64,000 nt of DNA. Origin: Beijerinckiaceae bacterium (GTDB taxonomy: Bacteria > Pseudomonadota > Alphaproteobacteria > Rhizobiales > Beijerinckiaceae). Below, in pieces: positions 27,716 through 36,002 of the stretch. The notes beneath the pieces are model-generated. The model saw only the letters and a program-made list of their open reading frames with translations, was not told the DNA's origin and made no database searches. Both the position numbers and the translations under genes were made by a program. The stretch is taken from assembly GCA_947453205.1 (NCBI GenBank), contig CANGFT010000016.1:1-64000 (forward strand), written 5' to 3'. The stretch's first letter is position 1. Every line of letters begins with the position of its first letter.

Positions 27716-27801
27716 CCATGATGCTCCCTGCGGAATTTGAAGGGATCATGGTCAGTTCCGGCCTGTCGCGCAACCCGGCGCTGGCCTATAGAAGCGATTC
27801 C

Positions 27802-28782
27802 ATGACCCGCGCCGCCACGCCCGACCATCGCAACCGCCTGATCTGGATCGCCGTCTGGGCGGTGCTGGCGGCAGGGCTCGTCTATGCGGCGTCCTCGCTC
27901 GCATGGGGCGAGGTTCTCGCGGCGGCCCGACGCGCCGATCCCCTCTGGCTGCTGGTCGGCTTGCTGGTCGTTCTGCCCAACACGCCCCTGTGGACCCTGT
28001 GCTGGGCCTGCCTCATCGGCCGCAAGGCGCCGGTCTCCCTCGTCGCGCTGACACGGGTGCTTGCCGTGGTGGCCTCGGCGATCCAGGCCTTCTCGGTCGT
28101 GGGCGGCGGCGCGACGGCCTTCGTGCTCATCACCGAACGGCTTGGCCTCTCCCGGCCCAGAACCGCTTCGCTGATGGTGCTGGAAGGCCTCACCACCAGC
28201 ATCGTGAAGACCCTGCTCGTCGGCCTCGCCTTCGCCCTTGTTCCGGGCGAGCCTCTTCTGCAGGGCATGGGCGTCTTATTGCTGGCGGGCGTAGGCGGCG
28301 GGCTGGCGGGCCTCATCGTCATCAGCCGGTCCGGCGGGCTGATCTATGACTTCGGGGCGCGCATCGGCGGTCGGGCCCGCGGCTGGATCGAGCGGGTAGG
28401 GGACTGGGCGGGCCATCTTGAGGCCGTCCGCAGTCCCGCGCGGCTTGGCGGCGCCGTGGCCTTCATGCTGCTGCGGCGGATGCTCGAAGGCTTCAGCGCC
28501 TGGTGCGTCGCCAAGGCCTGCGGCATTGTGGTCGAGCCGCAGATCATCCTGCTGGTCGTCGCCTCCATCGCCATCGTGACGCTGATCCCTTCGCCTGCGG
28601 GCAATTTGGGGCTTTATGAACTGGCCGTGGTGGCGGCCTATCAGTGGCTGGCCGTCTCGCCCGAGGCCGCGCTGGCGGCGGCTTTGTTGCAGCATGCGCT
28701 GTTTCTGCTGGCGGTTCTGGCGCCTGGGGCGCTGGTGCTGCTGTTCGAAGCCCTATCCGCCCCACGCAAATCCGCGCCCTGA
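27802..28782 (+). CDS. lysylphosphatidylglycerol synthase TM-domain / UPF0104-family membrane protein
   Basis: A 326-residue inner-membrane protein with about eight hydrophobic helices, of the family typified by the flippase half of MprF and by YbhN. Features are LTRVLAVVASAIQAFSVVGGGATAF in the first half and the late motif ITLIPSPAGNLGLYE-like TLIPSPAGNLGLYELAV. Such proteins are thought to move lipids or to assist glycosyl transfer. ATGs at 27748 (after GAAGGGATC) and 27802 are both possible; I chose the later because the residues between lack protein-like character. Confidence 0.82.
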   Translation: MTRAATPDHRNRLIWIAVWAVLAAGLVYAASSLAWGEVLAAARRADPLWLLVGLLVVLPNTPLWTLCWACLIGRKAPVSLVALTRVLAVVASAIQAFSVVGGGATAFVLITERLGLSRPRTASLMVLEGLTTSIVKTLLVGLAFALVPGEPLLQGMGVLLLAGVGGGLAGLIVISRSGGLIYDFGARIGGRARGWIERVGDWAGHLEAVRSPARLGGAVAFMLLRRMLEGFSAWCVAKACGIVVEPQIILLVVASIAIVTLIPSPAGNLGLYELAVVAAYQWLAVSPEAALAAALLQHALFLLAVLAPGALVLLFEALSAPRKSAP

Positions 28783-29988
28783 TCAGCGCGCGCGTCTGAG
28801 CCGCTCCAGCAGGGCGGGCGAGGGATGGCCATCGGCGGGGCGCATCCCGGCGGCGCGCTGAAAGCGATGGATGGCGTCCCGCGAGGCGGGGCCGAAGCGG
28901 CCGTCGATCTTGCCGTCATAGAAGCCCTGATCCGTCAGAAGCTCTTGCAGGCGGATGCGCTCGGCCCGGGGCAGCAGGCGGAAATCGGCAGGCCAGCGGG
29001 CGGCGAGGCCAGCCCGCCCGGCGATGCGCTCGCCCAGAACGGCGAGCGACAGGGCGTAGGAATCCGAATTGTTGTACCGCTTGATGAGCCAGTAATTGTC
29101 GGTGAGCAGAAAGGCGGGACCGCCCACGCCCGCAGGCAGAAAGAGGGTCGCCTCCGCCGCCGGGGGCAGCGCGGCGCCCCCCGCAGGCGCCACGCCCTTG
29201 CCCGCAAAGCCCCGCACCGGCCCCTTCAGCGACGCCCAGTCGAAGCTTTTGGGGATCATGACCTCGCCGCCCCATGGCAGGCTGCGTGTCCAGCCCTGCT
29301 GACTCAAAAAATTGGCGATGGAGGCGAGGGCGTCGGGCGCCGAATTCCAGATGTCCGCGGGCCCGGCGCCTTCATAGGCGACCGCATGGCGCAGATAGGA
29401 CGAGGGCATGAACTGGGGATGGCCCATGGCGCCCGCCCATGAGCCCTTGAACCGCTCGCGCCTCACGAGCCCCTTTTCGAGCATGACCAGCGCCGCCACG
29501 AATTCCTCGGCGAAAATCGCATTGTCCTGACGCGCATAGGCGAGGGTGGCGATGGAGCGCAGCACATCCTTCTCGCCATGGATCCGGCCAAAATCCGTCT
29601 CCATGCCCCAGACCGCCAATATGATCTCGGCGGGGACGCCATAGCGATTCTCGATGGCCGCAAGCTCCGCGCGCCAGCGTTGCGCCGCCTCGCGGCCGCG
29701 CGCCACGCGCCCCGGCGTCACCGCATCGTCCATATAGGTTTTGATGGTCCGCTCGAACTCCGCCTGCCGCACGCCGCCGCCCATGAGTTTGGGGTCGGGC
29801 GTCAGCCCCGCGGCTTCCCGCGAAAACGTCGCCCGGCTGACCCCTTGCGCCCTCGCCGCAGGCCAGAGCGTTTCGAGGAAAGCGGCGAAGTCTCCCGGCT
29901 CCTGCGCGTGCGCAGGGATGATGGTCAGCGCAAGGGCGACGCAGAAGCCGCGACGGGTGAGGCGGGCGTCAGCGCAGCTCCGGGACAT
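28783..29988 (-). CDS. MltB-type lytic murein transglycosylase with peptidoglycan-binding domain
   Basis: Cleaves peptidoglycan glycan strands in the periplasm. The 401-residue protein has a twin-arginine-like signal (LTRRGFCVALALTIIPAHA), an SLT_2 domain with the catalytic Glu in AVWGMETDFGRIHGE, the motif SWAGAMGHPQFMPSSYL, and at the C-terminus a PG_binding_1 domain (LQELLTDQGFYDGKIDGRFGPASRDAI). The start at 29988 overlaps the last codons of the upstream gene by 20 bases, with GGAGGA about six bases before it, so translation is probably coupled although the functions look unrelated. Confidence 0.9.
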   Translation of the reverse strand: MSRSCADARLTRRGFCVALALTIIPAHAQEPGDFAAFLETLWPAARAQGVSRATFSREAAGLTPDPKLMGGGVRQAEFERTIKTYMDDAVTPGRVARGREAAQRWRAELAAIENRYGVPAEIILAVWGMETDFGRIHGEKDVLRSIATLAYARQDNAIFAEEFVAALVMLEKGLVRRERFKGSWAGAMGHPQFMPSSYLRHAVAYEGAGPADIWNSAPDALASIANFLSQQGWTRSLPWGGEVMIPKSFDWASLKGPVRGFAGKGVAPAGGAALPPAAEATLFLPAGVGGPAFLLTDNYWLIKRYNNSDSYALSLAVLGERIAGRAGLAARWPADFRLLPRAERIRLQELLTDQGFYDGKIDGRFGPASRDAIHRFQRAAGMRPADGHPSPALLERLRRAR

Positions 29989-30946
29989 ACATGTCCTCCG
30001 GCGTGACCACGCGCGGCGAGACGCCCTGTTCGTGCACATACTGGCCGAGCGCCGTCAGAGTCGCCCGGTTGGCCTCGACCCCGTAGCTCCACCAGTTCTC
30101 GCCGAAGACCGACCACAGCTCCTCCACATGCTCAAGCAGCCAGGGCAGGCCAAGGCGCAGGGCGTCGGTGTCATAGAGCTCGTCAAGCGCCAGCGCGCGG
30201 GCCTTCTCGAAGGCGTCATAGAGGCTTTTGGCGATCCACGGATCGTTCCGATAGGTGTCGGCGCGAAGCGCGAGCGTGTGCATGATCGGGAAGATTCCGG
30301 TCTTGCGGAAATAATCCTTCTCCGCCTGCTTGTAGTCCGGAAAGAGCCGTCTGATGCGCGGCGTCCCCTTGAGGAAGCTTGGGGGAATATAGATCGAGAT
30401 CAGCGCGTCCAGCCGATCCTCCTCCATCATCTTCTCGAGCGTGTCGCCGTCAGGCACGAAATCGAGCTTCACGTTGGAGGGCAGGTTCAGCGGGATCAGC
30501 GGATGTTCGGTCGGCTTGTCGAGCCCGCCCATGAACCAGTGCATCTCGTGCTGGGCGACGCCATATTCATGCTGCAGCATGCCCTTCATGAAGGTGGTCG
30601 CGGTGGCCGTGAACTGGGTCGTGCCGACGCGCTTGCCCCTGAGATCCTCGGGCCGTTCGATGCCCGCGCCCGCCCGCACATAAAAGCAGGAATGGCGGAA
30701 GATCTTCGACAGCATCACGGGGATCGCCACGAAGGGCGAATCGCCGCGCCCGATGAGGCTGGCGTGGGAGGCGAGCGAGATTTCGCTAGCGTGAAATTCC
30801 TGATGCTCCAGCATGCGCGGGAACATCTGCCGGGGCCGCAGCACCTCGATGTTGAGCTTGATCCCCTCGGGCTTCACCCGCCCGTCGATGAGAGGCCGGG
30901 TGCGGTCGTAGTCCCAGCAGGCGAGGGTGAGTTCAAGGTCGGACAT
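29969..30946 (-). CDS. protein resembling 4,5-dihydroxyphthalate decarboxylase (periplasmic-binding fold)
   Basis: A 325-residue protein with the two-lobed SBP fold but no signal peptide, so cytoplasmic. The start MSDLELTLACWDYDRTRPLIDG and the segment SLIGRGDSPFVAIPVMLSKIFRHSCFY match the family of Pht5-type 4,5-dihydroxyphthalate decarboxylases and ABC-binding-protein-like enzymes. A decarboxylase would suit the Rieske dioxygenase cluster 700 bases away, though its exact substrate is unknown. The ATG at 30946 is preferred over 30979 because homology begins there. Confidence 0.8.
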   Translation of the reverse strand: MSDLELTLACWDYDRTRPLIDGRVKPEGIKLNIEVLRPRQMFPRMLEHQEFHASEISLASHASLIGRGDSPFVAIPVMLSKIFRHSCFYVRAGAGIERPEDLRGKRVGTTQFTATATTFMKGMLQHEYGVAQHEMHWFMGGLDKPTEHPLIPLNLPSNVKLDFVPDGDTLEKMMEEDRLDALISIYIPPSFLKGTPRIRRLFPDYKQAEKDYFRKTGIFPIMHTLALRADTYRNDPWIAKSLYDAFEKARALALDELYDTDALRLGLPWLLEHVEELWSVFGENWWSYGVEANRATLTALGQYVHEQGVSPRVVTPEDMYVPELR

Positions 30947-31034
30947 GTCGCGGCTTGGTCCCGATGGAGGCGTAAGCATCAGCTTAATCAGTTTCAGGAA
31001 AGATAGCCAAATCCCGCCGCTCCCTGGAGCCTCA

Positions 31035-31064
31035 TTGATTTTTTAGTATATGATGGTAATATAC
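31035..31064 (+). promoter_or_regulatory. brnTA promoter and overlapping palindromic operator
   Basis: TTGATT (31035-31040), 16-base spacer, TAATAT (31057-31062). The palindrome GTATAT-N7-ATATAC (31046-31051 and 31059-31064) covers the -10 box, as expected for repression by a ribbon-helix-helix antitoxin. The function is inferred. Confidence 0.6.
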
Positions 31065-31067
31065 AAA

Positions 31068-31370
31068 ATGATCGATCTTTCACGCATCGAAGGCTTTCAA
31101 TGGGACGGTGGCAATGGTCGCAAGAGCATTGAAAAACACGACGTCAGTCAAGCTGAGGCTGAGCAAGTGTTTTTTAATGAGCCATTGCTTGTCGTCGAAG
31201 ACGTCAGCCACAGCATGGAGGAGTTGCGATTGCATGCGCTTGGCCGAACAGACGTCGGGCGACTTCTTCACATCACCTTCACGTTGCGTGGAGGGGGCCA
31301 GTTGATCAGGGTCATCTCCGCCAGGGCCATGCACCGGAAGGAAAGGGCGCGCTATGAGCAAGAATTCTAA
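31068..31370 (+). CDS. brnT: BrnT-family toxin
   Basis: A 100-residue RelE-fold ribonuclease toxin of type II BrnTA systems. It matches by FQWDGGNGRKSIEKHDVSQAEAEQVFFNEPLL, spread over residues 10-42, with a later GRLLHITFTLRGGGQLIRVISARAMHRKERARYE. The catalytic-type lysine, arginines and the RxxKERxxYE end are present. I choose ATG at 31068, just after the predicted -10 box, over ATGs at 31050 and 31053 that lie inside the palindromic operator; this implies a leaderless or nearly leaderless message. Codon use is A/T-richer than the surroundings. It overlaps the antitoxin by 17 bases. Confidence 0.88.
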   Translation: MIDLSRIEGFQWDGGNGRKSIEKHDVSQAEAEQVFFNEPLLVVEDVSHSMEELRLHALGRTDVGRLLHITFTLRGGGQLIRVISARAMHRKERARYEQEF

Positions 31371-31620
31371 GGCTATGCCAAAATTTGCGACCGAAGCCGA
31401 CGAGCGGCGTTTCTGGGAGGCCAACGACAGCAGCCCTCATGTTGATTGGAGCAAGGCTGAACGTGTTCGGCTGCCGAACCTCAAGCCTTCGACGACCTCA
31501 ATTTCGCTCCGTTTGCCAGTGTCGCTTCTTGATAGCATCAAGATTGCGGCCAACAAGCGTGATGTTCCCTACCAGTCCCTGATCAAGGCCTGGTTGGCGG
31601 AAAAGGTCGGAAACGTCTGA
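31354..31620 (+). CDS. brnA: BrnA/CopG-type antitoxin
   Basis: An 88-residue antitoxin. The N-terminal part (MPKFATEADERRFWEANDSSPHVDWSKA) is the family toxin-binding helix-rich segment and the C-terminal part (STTSISLRLPVSLLDSIKIAANKRDVPYQSLIKAWLAE) is a ribbon-helix-helix DNA-binding domain. It would bind the GTATAT palindrome upstream of brnT. AAGGAAAGG precedes the ATG; the next ATG at 31375 is an alternative start. The toxin-first order is the normal one for BrnTA. Confidence 0.88.
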   Translation: MSKNSKAMPKFATEADERRFWEANDSSPHVDWSKAERVRLPNLKPSTTSISLRLPVSLLDSIKIAANKRDVPYQSLIKAWLAEKVGNV

Positions 31621-31666
31621 ATGCTCGCAGCCCGCCCCCCAAAGGGGCCGGCCCCCAGCCTTGGCG

Positions 31667-32152
31667 TCACAGCATGAAGCTCACGGACCCCAGCGATCCC
31701 AGCTCGTGCGACTTCAGGAACACGCGGCGTTCCCTGATGCGGAAGCTGTCGCCGTCGCGCTTCAGGATATGACGGGCGGCGCCCACATATTCGCCCATCC
31801 GCTCATAGCGGCGATAGCGATGGACCACGAAGGTCGAGGCGACCGTCACGAACTCGCCGTCCTGCGAAAGAATCCGCACATTTCCCACGATGCGCGACAG
31901 ATGCGACTTCGGGAACTCCGCGTGGCAGTTGGGGTCCATCACCCGGATGATGCGCTGGTGGATGCGCTCGCGGTCATCGGCGATGATGAAGAGCGATTTG
32001 CGATGGTCGCCCTGCGGGTCGTCATTGGCGGGGATGTAATAGCCCGCGTCGTCCGTCAGCAGGGCCTCCCACTCCGCCAGCTTCCAGTTGTCGAGGAGAT
32101 CGGCCTCCATATAGAGGAAGTCCTCGACCTCGGCGCGGGTCACGGGGCTCAT
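31667..32152 (-). CDS. aromatic-ring-hydroxylating dioxygenase, small (beta) subunit
   Basis: A 161-residue cystatin-like-fold subunit of a Rieske oxygenase, structural rather than catalytic. Landmarks are EVEDFLYMEADLLDNWKLAEWEALLTDDAGYYIPA and the end ILKRDGDSFRIRERRVFLKSHEL. The ATG at 32152 overlaps the alpha-subunit stop (ATGA), so alpha and beta are made in step. Its length fits benzoate, biphenyl and nitrobenzene-type beta subunits. Confidence 0.9.
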   Translation of the reverse strand: MSPVTRAEVEDFLYMEADLLDNWKLAEWEALLTDDAGYYIPANDDPQGDHRKSLFIIADDRERIHQRIIRVMDPNCHAEFPKSHLSRIVGNVRILSQDGEFVTVASTFVVHRYRRYERMGEYVGAARHILKRDGDSFRIRERRVFLKSHELGSLGSVSFML

Positions 32153-33435
32153 GCCTGCTCTCCCATCATGGCGTTCCATTTCCGCCAGAACAGGCGCAGG
32201 TGGAATTCATCGCTGTTGAGCTGTTCGCCGTCCTCATGGCCCATGCCGCGCGACATCTCCGACCAGCGGTCGTCCTGCCAGTTGGCGAGGCCCTTCTGCA
32301 CCATCTCCAGCGCCTCGACGTCGTCGGGCGTGGCGAAGCCGCCGGGGCCGTAGAAGGTGAGGAAGGCGTCGAGGCGCCGCGCCCGCGCCGATTCGCTCTC
32401 CTCGACCGGGCCCAGCGCCCAGGCCGTGACATGCATCTTGTCGACCCCGTTGGGGAAGAAGGTGCGGATCGTCACGGAGGAGCCGTCGTTGATGACGAGG
32501 TTGGGGAAGACCACAAGATTGCGGTTGGTGTCGGCCACGCGCTTGGCGCGGTCGGCGCCGAGGCGCTCCACCAGCTCGGCGCGGATCGCGGCCATCTCTT
32601 CCTTGGCGGCCTCGCCATAGAGCGGGATCCAGGCGGCGACGGGGCGGCCGCGGAAGTTCACATTGTCCGTGGTGAAATGACCGTTGCCCAGATCGATGGC
32701 GAGGCCCTTGGTGGGCAGCACCATGCCCGCGCCTTTAGGCGGCTCCATGACGACGCCGGAATTCTTCATGAAGTTGAGCCAGGTCGAATGGGTCGTGGGC
32801 AGGTGGTAGTCGTCCACGCTGTTCTCGACCATCAGCTTCCAGTTGGCGGCGACGTCATATTCCTGCGTGCCCGGCAGGACTTCCATCTTGCCGGAGGGGG
32901 ACTGGTCGACGACCAGATCCATGTATTCCGTCGCCTTGCCCAGATAATCGACGAGGGGCTGGGCGTCCGGGTCGAGATTCATGAACCAGAAATCTTTATA
33001 GCCCTCAAAGCGGGCGGGGGTCTTGAGACCCAGATCGCCCTTGTCGAAAGCCGCCGTATAGGCCTCCTCGCTGGGCACGCGGGCGAGCGACCCGTCGTTG
33101 CCATAGCTCCAGCCGTGATAGACGCACATGAAACGGCGGGCGTTGCCGCAGCGCTCGGTCGAGACGACGGAGCCGCGATGGCGGCAGGTGTTGAAGAGGC
33201 AGCGAACCTGCCCCTTCTGGTCGCGCACGAAGATGATCGGGCGTCCCGCCACCTTGCGGGTCACGAAGTCGCCGGGGTTCTTCACCTCCGAAGCATGGCC
33301 GACATAAATCCAGCATTTCGCGAAAATCTTGCGCATTTCGTCGCGCAGAATATCCTCGGAGACATGGACCGACCGATCGAGAAGAAAGATCCCTCTCTCC
33401 TTGTCGTCGATCACGTAGGAGCCATTGGCCGACAT
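32149..33435 (-). CDS. aromatic-ring-hydroxylating dioxygenase, large (alpha) subunit
   Basis: Catalytic subunit that adds both atoms of oxygen to an aromatic ring, or acts as a monooxygenase. The 428-residue protein has the Rieske cluster as C84-R-H86 (CRHRGS) and C104-V-Y-H107, and the mononuclear iron triad in ENSVDDYHLPTTHSTW, with D208, H211 and H216. Substrate class cannot be read reliably; it shows no hallmark of the biphenyl group. The start at 33435 is chosen for homology; an ATG at 33474 adds 13 residues. Divergent from the ferredoxin gene, with 149 bases holding both promoters. Confidence 0.93.
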   Translation of the reverse strand: MSANGSYVIDDKERGIFLLDRSVHVSEDILRDEMRKIFAKCWIYVGHASEVKNPGDFVTRKVAGRPIIFVRDQKGQVRCLFNTCRHRGSVVSTERCGNARRFMCVYHGWSYGNDGSLARVPSEEAYTAAFDKGDLGLKTPARFEGYKDFWFMNLDPDAQPLVDYLGKATEYMDLVVDQSPSGKMEVLPGTQEYDVAANWKLMVENSVDDYHLPTTHSTWLNFMKNSGVVMEPPKGAGMVLPTKGLAIDLGNGHFTTDNVNFRGRPVAAWIPLYGEAAKEEMAAIRAELVERLGADRAKRVADTNRNLVVFPNLVINDGSSVTIRTFFPNGVDKMHVTAWALGPVEESESARARRLDAFLTFYGPGGFATPDDVEALEMVQKGLANWQDDRWSEMSRGMGHEDGEQLNSDEFHLRLFWRKWNAMMGEQA

Positions 33436-33584
33436 GGGCGGATCCCTAAAATGCTGGGTTGAGTGTGAGGACATGAATAGTTTTGCCCCTCGGGAGTGTC
33501 AATTCGCTCCGGTTTTGGCATAAGGAGACCCAACGATCCGCCTGTCGCGCCATGTTGCGCCGCAACATTGATCCGGAGAACCGC

Positions 33585-33911
33585 ATGTCGGCCGAAAAAT
33601 CGCTGCTTCTGTGCAAGGTGTCAGACCTCGAGCCCGGCTCCATGCGCCGCGTGGACCGTGCGGATGGTCCTGCCCTGGCGGTCTATAATGTCGATGGCTC
33701 CTTCTACGCCACCGACGATTGCTGCACCCATGGCCTCTCCAGCCTGACCGAAGGCGAGCTGGATGGCGATTTGATTGAATGCTCCATGCATTTCGGCGGC
33801 TTCGACGTGCGCACCGGCAAGGCGGTGCTGGCGCCTTGCACCATCGACCTGAAGACCTATCCGGTCGAGGTGCGGGGCGAGGAGGTCCATGCGCTGCTGG
33901 GAGACGGCTGA
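33585..33911 (+). CDS. Rieske [2Fe-2S] ferredoxin
   Basis: Electron donor for the Rieske oxygenase next to it. The 108-residue protein has a soluble Rieske fold with the ligands in DCCTHGLSSLTEG (Cys and His) and ECSMHFGGFDV (Cys and His), and the beta strand end KTYPVEVRGEEVHALLGDG. CGGAGAACCGC precedes the ATG at 33585. A reductase for the ferredoxin is not encoded within the window. Divergent from the oxygenase genes and followed by the hydrolase run. Confidence 0.92.
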   Translation: MSAEKSLLLCKVSDLEPGSMRRVDRADGPALAVYNVDGSFYATDDCCTHGLSSLTEGELDGDLIECSMHFGGFDVRTGKAVLAPCTIDLKTYPVEVRGEEVHALLGDG

Positions 33912-33992
33912 CAGGCGGACTGAAAGCGCAGACGTGATTTGCAGGCGAGCGCTCAGAGGCGCCACTGTGCGGCCAGAGGATGTGGAGGACAT

Positions 33993-34919
33993 ATGAGCGG
34001 GCAGGGTGAGCAGGCTGAGCGCGTCAAGGGACCGCTCGTTTTCATGGATTACGATCAGGTCGAGCTTGACCGCTGCTACGATCAGGCCAACTGGGCGCCC
34101 AACCAGTCCATCGTCCATGCGCGCGGTGAGATCAACAGCGCGGGGGCGCGTGAGCGGCTCGGCGGCGCGATCCGCCTGTCCTATGGACCCACCGAGATCG
34201 AGAAGCTCGACCTCTTCAAGGCCAAACAGCCCGGCGCGCCGATCCTCATCTATGTCCACGGCGGCGCCTGGCGCAGCGGCTCGTCCGCGCGCTGCCATGC
34301 GCCGGCCGAACTCTTCCACGGGGCGGGGGTGAACTACATCGCCCTCGACTTCAACAATGTGGACGAGGTCGGCGGGTCGCTCTTTCCCATGATCGATCAG
34401 GTCCGCCGGGCCGTGGCCTGGGTGTGGAAGAACGCCGCCTCCTTCGACGCCGACCCCGAGCGCATCTATGTTTTCGGCCATTCCTCCGGCGCCCATCTCA
34501 CCGGCAACATCCTGACGACCGATTGGGAGGGCCAATACGGCGTCCCCAACAGCATCCTCAAGGGCGGCGTCGTGTGCAGCGGCATGTATGAGCTCGCCCC
34601 CGTGCGGCTTTCGGCCCGCAGTAAATATGTGAACTTCACCGATGAGATGGTCGAGCAGCTCTCCTCCATCCGCCACATCGATCGGCTGCATTGCCCCATC
34701 GTCGTGGCCTATGGGGACTGCGAATCCCCCGAGTTCCAGCGTCAAAGCAAGGAATTCGCGCAAGCCGTTGAAAAGGCTGGAAAGTCTGTCAAGTTGGTTT
34801 GCGCCAGAGGCTATAACCACTTCGAGATCGCGGAGACCCTCGCCAATCCCTACGGCATCCTCGGCCGCGCCACGCTGAAGCTCATGCGGCGTGATTTCAA
34901 GGGGGATGCGCGCTCATGA
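33993..34919 (+). CDS. arylformamidase-like alpha/beta hydrolase, paralog
   Basis: A 308-residue hydrolase related to the one at 18497-19360: both have a helical N-terminal region with a Y-D-Q-x-E-L-[DN]-R element, the motif YGPT before the core, and a HGG oxyanion site, here HGGAWR at residues near 95. The nucleophile elbow is FGHSSGAH and the histidine is in RGYNHFEIAE. The family covers formamidases and esterases. AGGA lies eight bases before the ATG. The stop overlaps the next gene start (ATGA), so it is coupled to the dehydrogenase. Confidence 0.85.
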   Translation: MSGQGEQAERVKGPLVFMDYDQVELDRCYDQANWAPNQSIVHARGEINSAGARERLGGAIRLSYGPTEIEKLDLFKAKQPGAPILIYVHGGAWRSGSSARCHAPAELFHGAGVNYIALDFNNVDEVGGSLFPMIDQVRRAVAWVWKNAASFDADPERIYVFGHSSGAHLTGNILTTDWEGQYGVPNSILKGGVVCSGMYELAPVRLSARSKYVNFTDEMVEQLSSIRHIDRLHCPIVVAYGDCESPEFQRQSKEFAQAVEKAGKSVKLVCARGYNHFEIAETLANPYGILGRATLKLMRRDFKGDARS

Positions 34920-35956
34920 AGGCGGTCGTTCTGCACGAATTCGGCCCGCCCGACGTCCTGCGCTACGAGAGCGTTCCGGACCCGCAGCCGCGCTTTGGCG
35001 AGATCCGCATCAAGGTTCATGCGGCGACCGTGAACCGGGTGCTCGATGTGTCCGTGCGCGCGGGCGCTGAGGCCCATCGCCACCCCGTGCTGCCGCTGAT
35101 TCTGGGCGTCGATTGCGCGGGCGTGGTCGACGCCGTGGGCGAGGGCGTGACCCGCTTCAAGGTGGGCGACCATGTGGCCTCGGCGGGCGGGATGCCGCTC
35201 GACCCCTGCGCCGAGGATGGCGCGGGCTATGCGGGGCCGCAGGGCATGATGGGCATCAAGCGTCCCGGCGGCTTCGCCGAACTCGTCTGCGTGCCCGCCT
35301 TCAAGACCAATCTCCTGCCGAAGAACCTCGATTTCCACGAGGCGGCGGTGGTCATGCGCCATTGCCCCACGGCCTGGAACCTCCTGTGCAACGTCGCGCA
35401 GCTCAAGGCTGGCGAATGGGTGCTCATCATGGGCGCGAGCGGCAATCTTGGCTCGGTCGGCATCCAGATCGCCAAACACGTCCTTGGCGCGAAGGTCATC
35501 TGCACGGCGGGCGGGCGGGCGCGGGCTGATTCTGGCCTTGAGCTTGGCGCGGACCACGCCATCGACTACGCCACCGAGGATCTCACCGCCGAGGTCATGC
35601 GCATCACCGGCGGCAAGGGCGTGCAGGTCCTCTACGACAACATCGCCAACCCCAAGGTTCTGCCCAAGGCCTTCAAGGCGCTGGGCGAGGGCGGGCGCAT
35701 GGTGACGGCGGGCGCCCATGGCGGGCCCGAAGCGACCATCGATTTCCACCACCTCTACGACAAGCGCATCACCATCAAGGGAATGCCCGGCTACAAGCCC
35801 ACCGATCTGCCGCTTTGCTTCGCAGCGGCGGCGGAAGGCAAGATCAAGGTGCGCATCGCCCATGTGCTGCCCCTGTCGCAGGCCCCTGAGGCGCATCGCC
35901 TCATGGAAAGCGATCCGGGAATGGGTAAGATCGTGCTTGATCCGACGCTGGGCTGA
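34916..35956 (+). CDS. zinc-free-type alcohol dehydrogenase / quinone oxidoreductase (MDR family)
   Basis: A 346-residue medium-chain reductase. The N-terminal catalytic domain runs to about residue 130 (MKAVVLHEFGPPDVLRYE, then GVDCAGVVDAVGEGV), and the nucleotide-binding Rossmann motif is MGASGNLGSVGIQIAK. The cysteine and histidine cluster of zinc alcohol dehydrogenases is not obvious, so it is more like quinone oxidoreductases or crotonyl-CoA-type reductases; a role in reducing an unsaturated ring product is possible but inferred. It overlaps the upstream hydrolase gene. Confidence 0.88.
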   Translation: MKAVVLHEFGPPDVLRYESVPDPQPRFGEIRIKVHAATVNRVLDVSVRAGAEAHRHPVLPLILGVDCAGVVDAVGEGVTRFKVGDHVASAGGMPLDPCAEDGAGYAGPQGMMGIKRPGGFAELVCVPAFKTNLLPKNLDFHEAAVVMRHCPTAWNLLCNVAQLKAGEWVLIMGASGNLGSVGIQIAKHVLGAKVICTAGGRARADSGLELGADHAIDYATEDLTAEVMRITGGKGVQVLYDNIANPKVLPKAFKALGEGGRMVTAGAHGGPEATIDFHHLYDKRITIKGMPGYKPTDLPLCFAAAAEGKIKVRIAHVLPLSQAPEAHRLMESDPGMGKIVLDPTLG

Positions 35957-36002
35957 CGAAAGCTCGGGGGAGCGGGGTGAGGAAGACAGGGAAGGACAAG
36001 CC

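Noticed and set aside
31637-31647. CCCC-AAA-GGGG stem after brnA as a terminator
   Set aside because: Very short stem without a T-run; not distinguishable from chance in this base composition.
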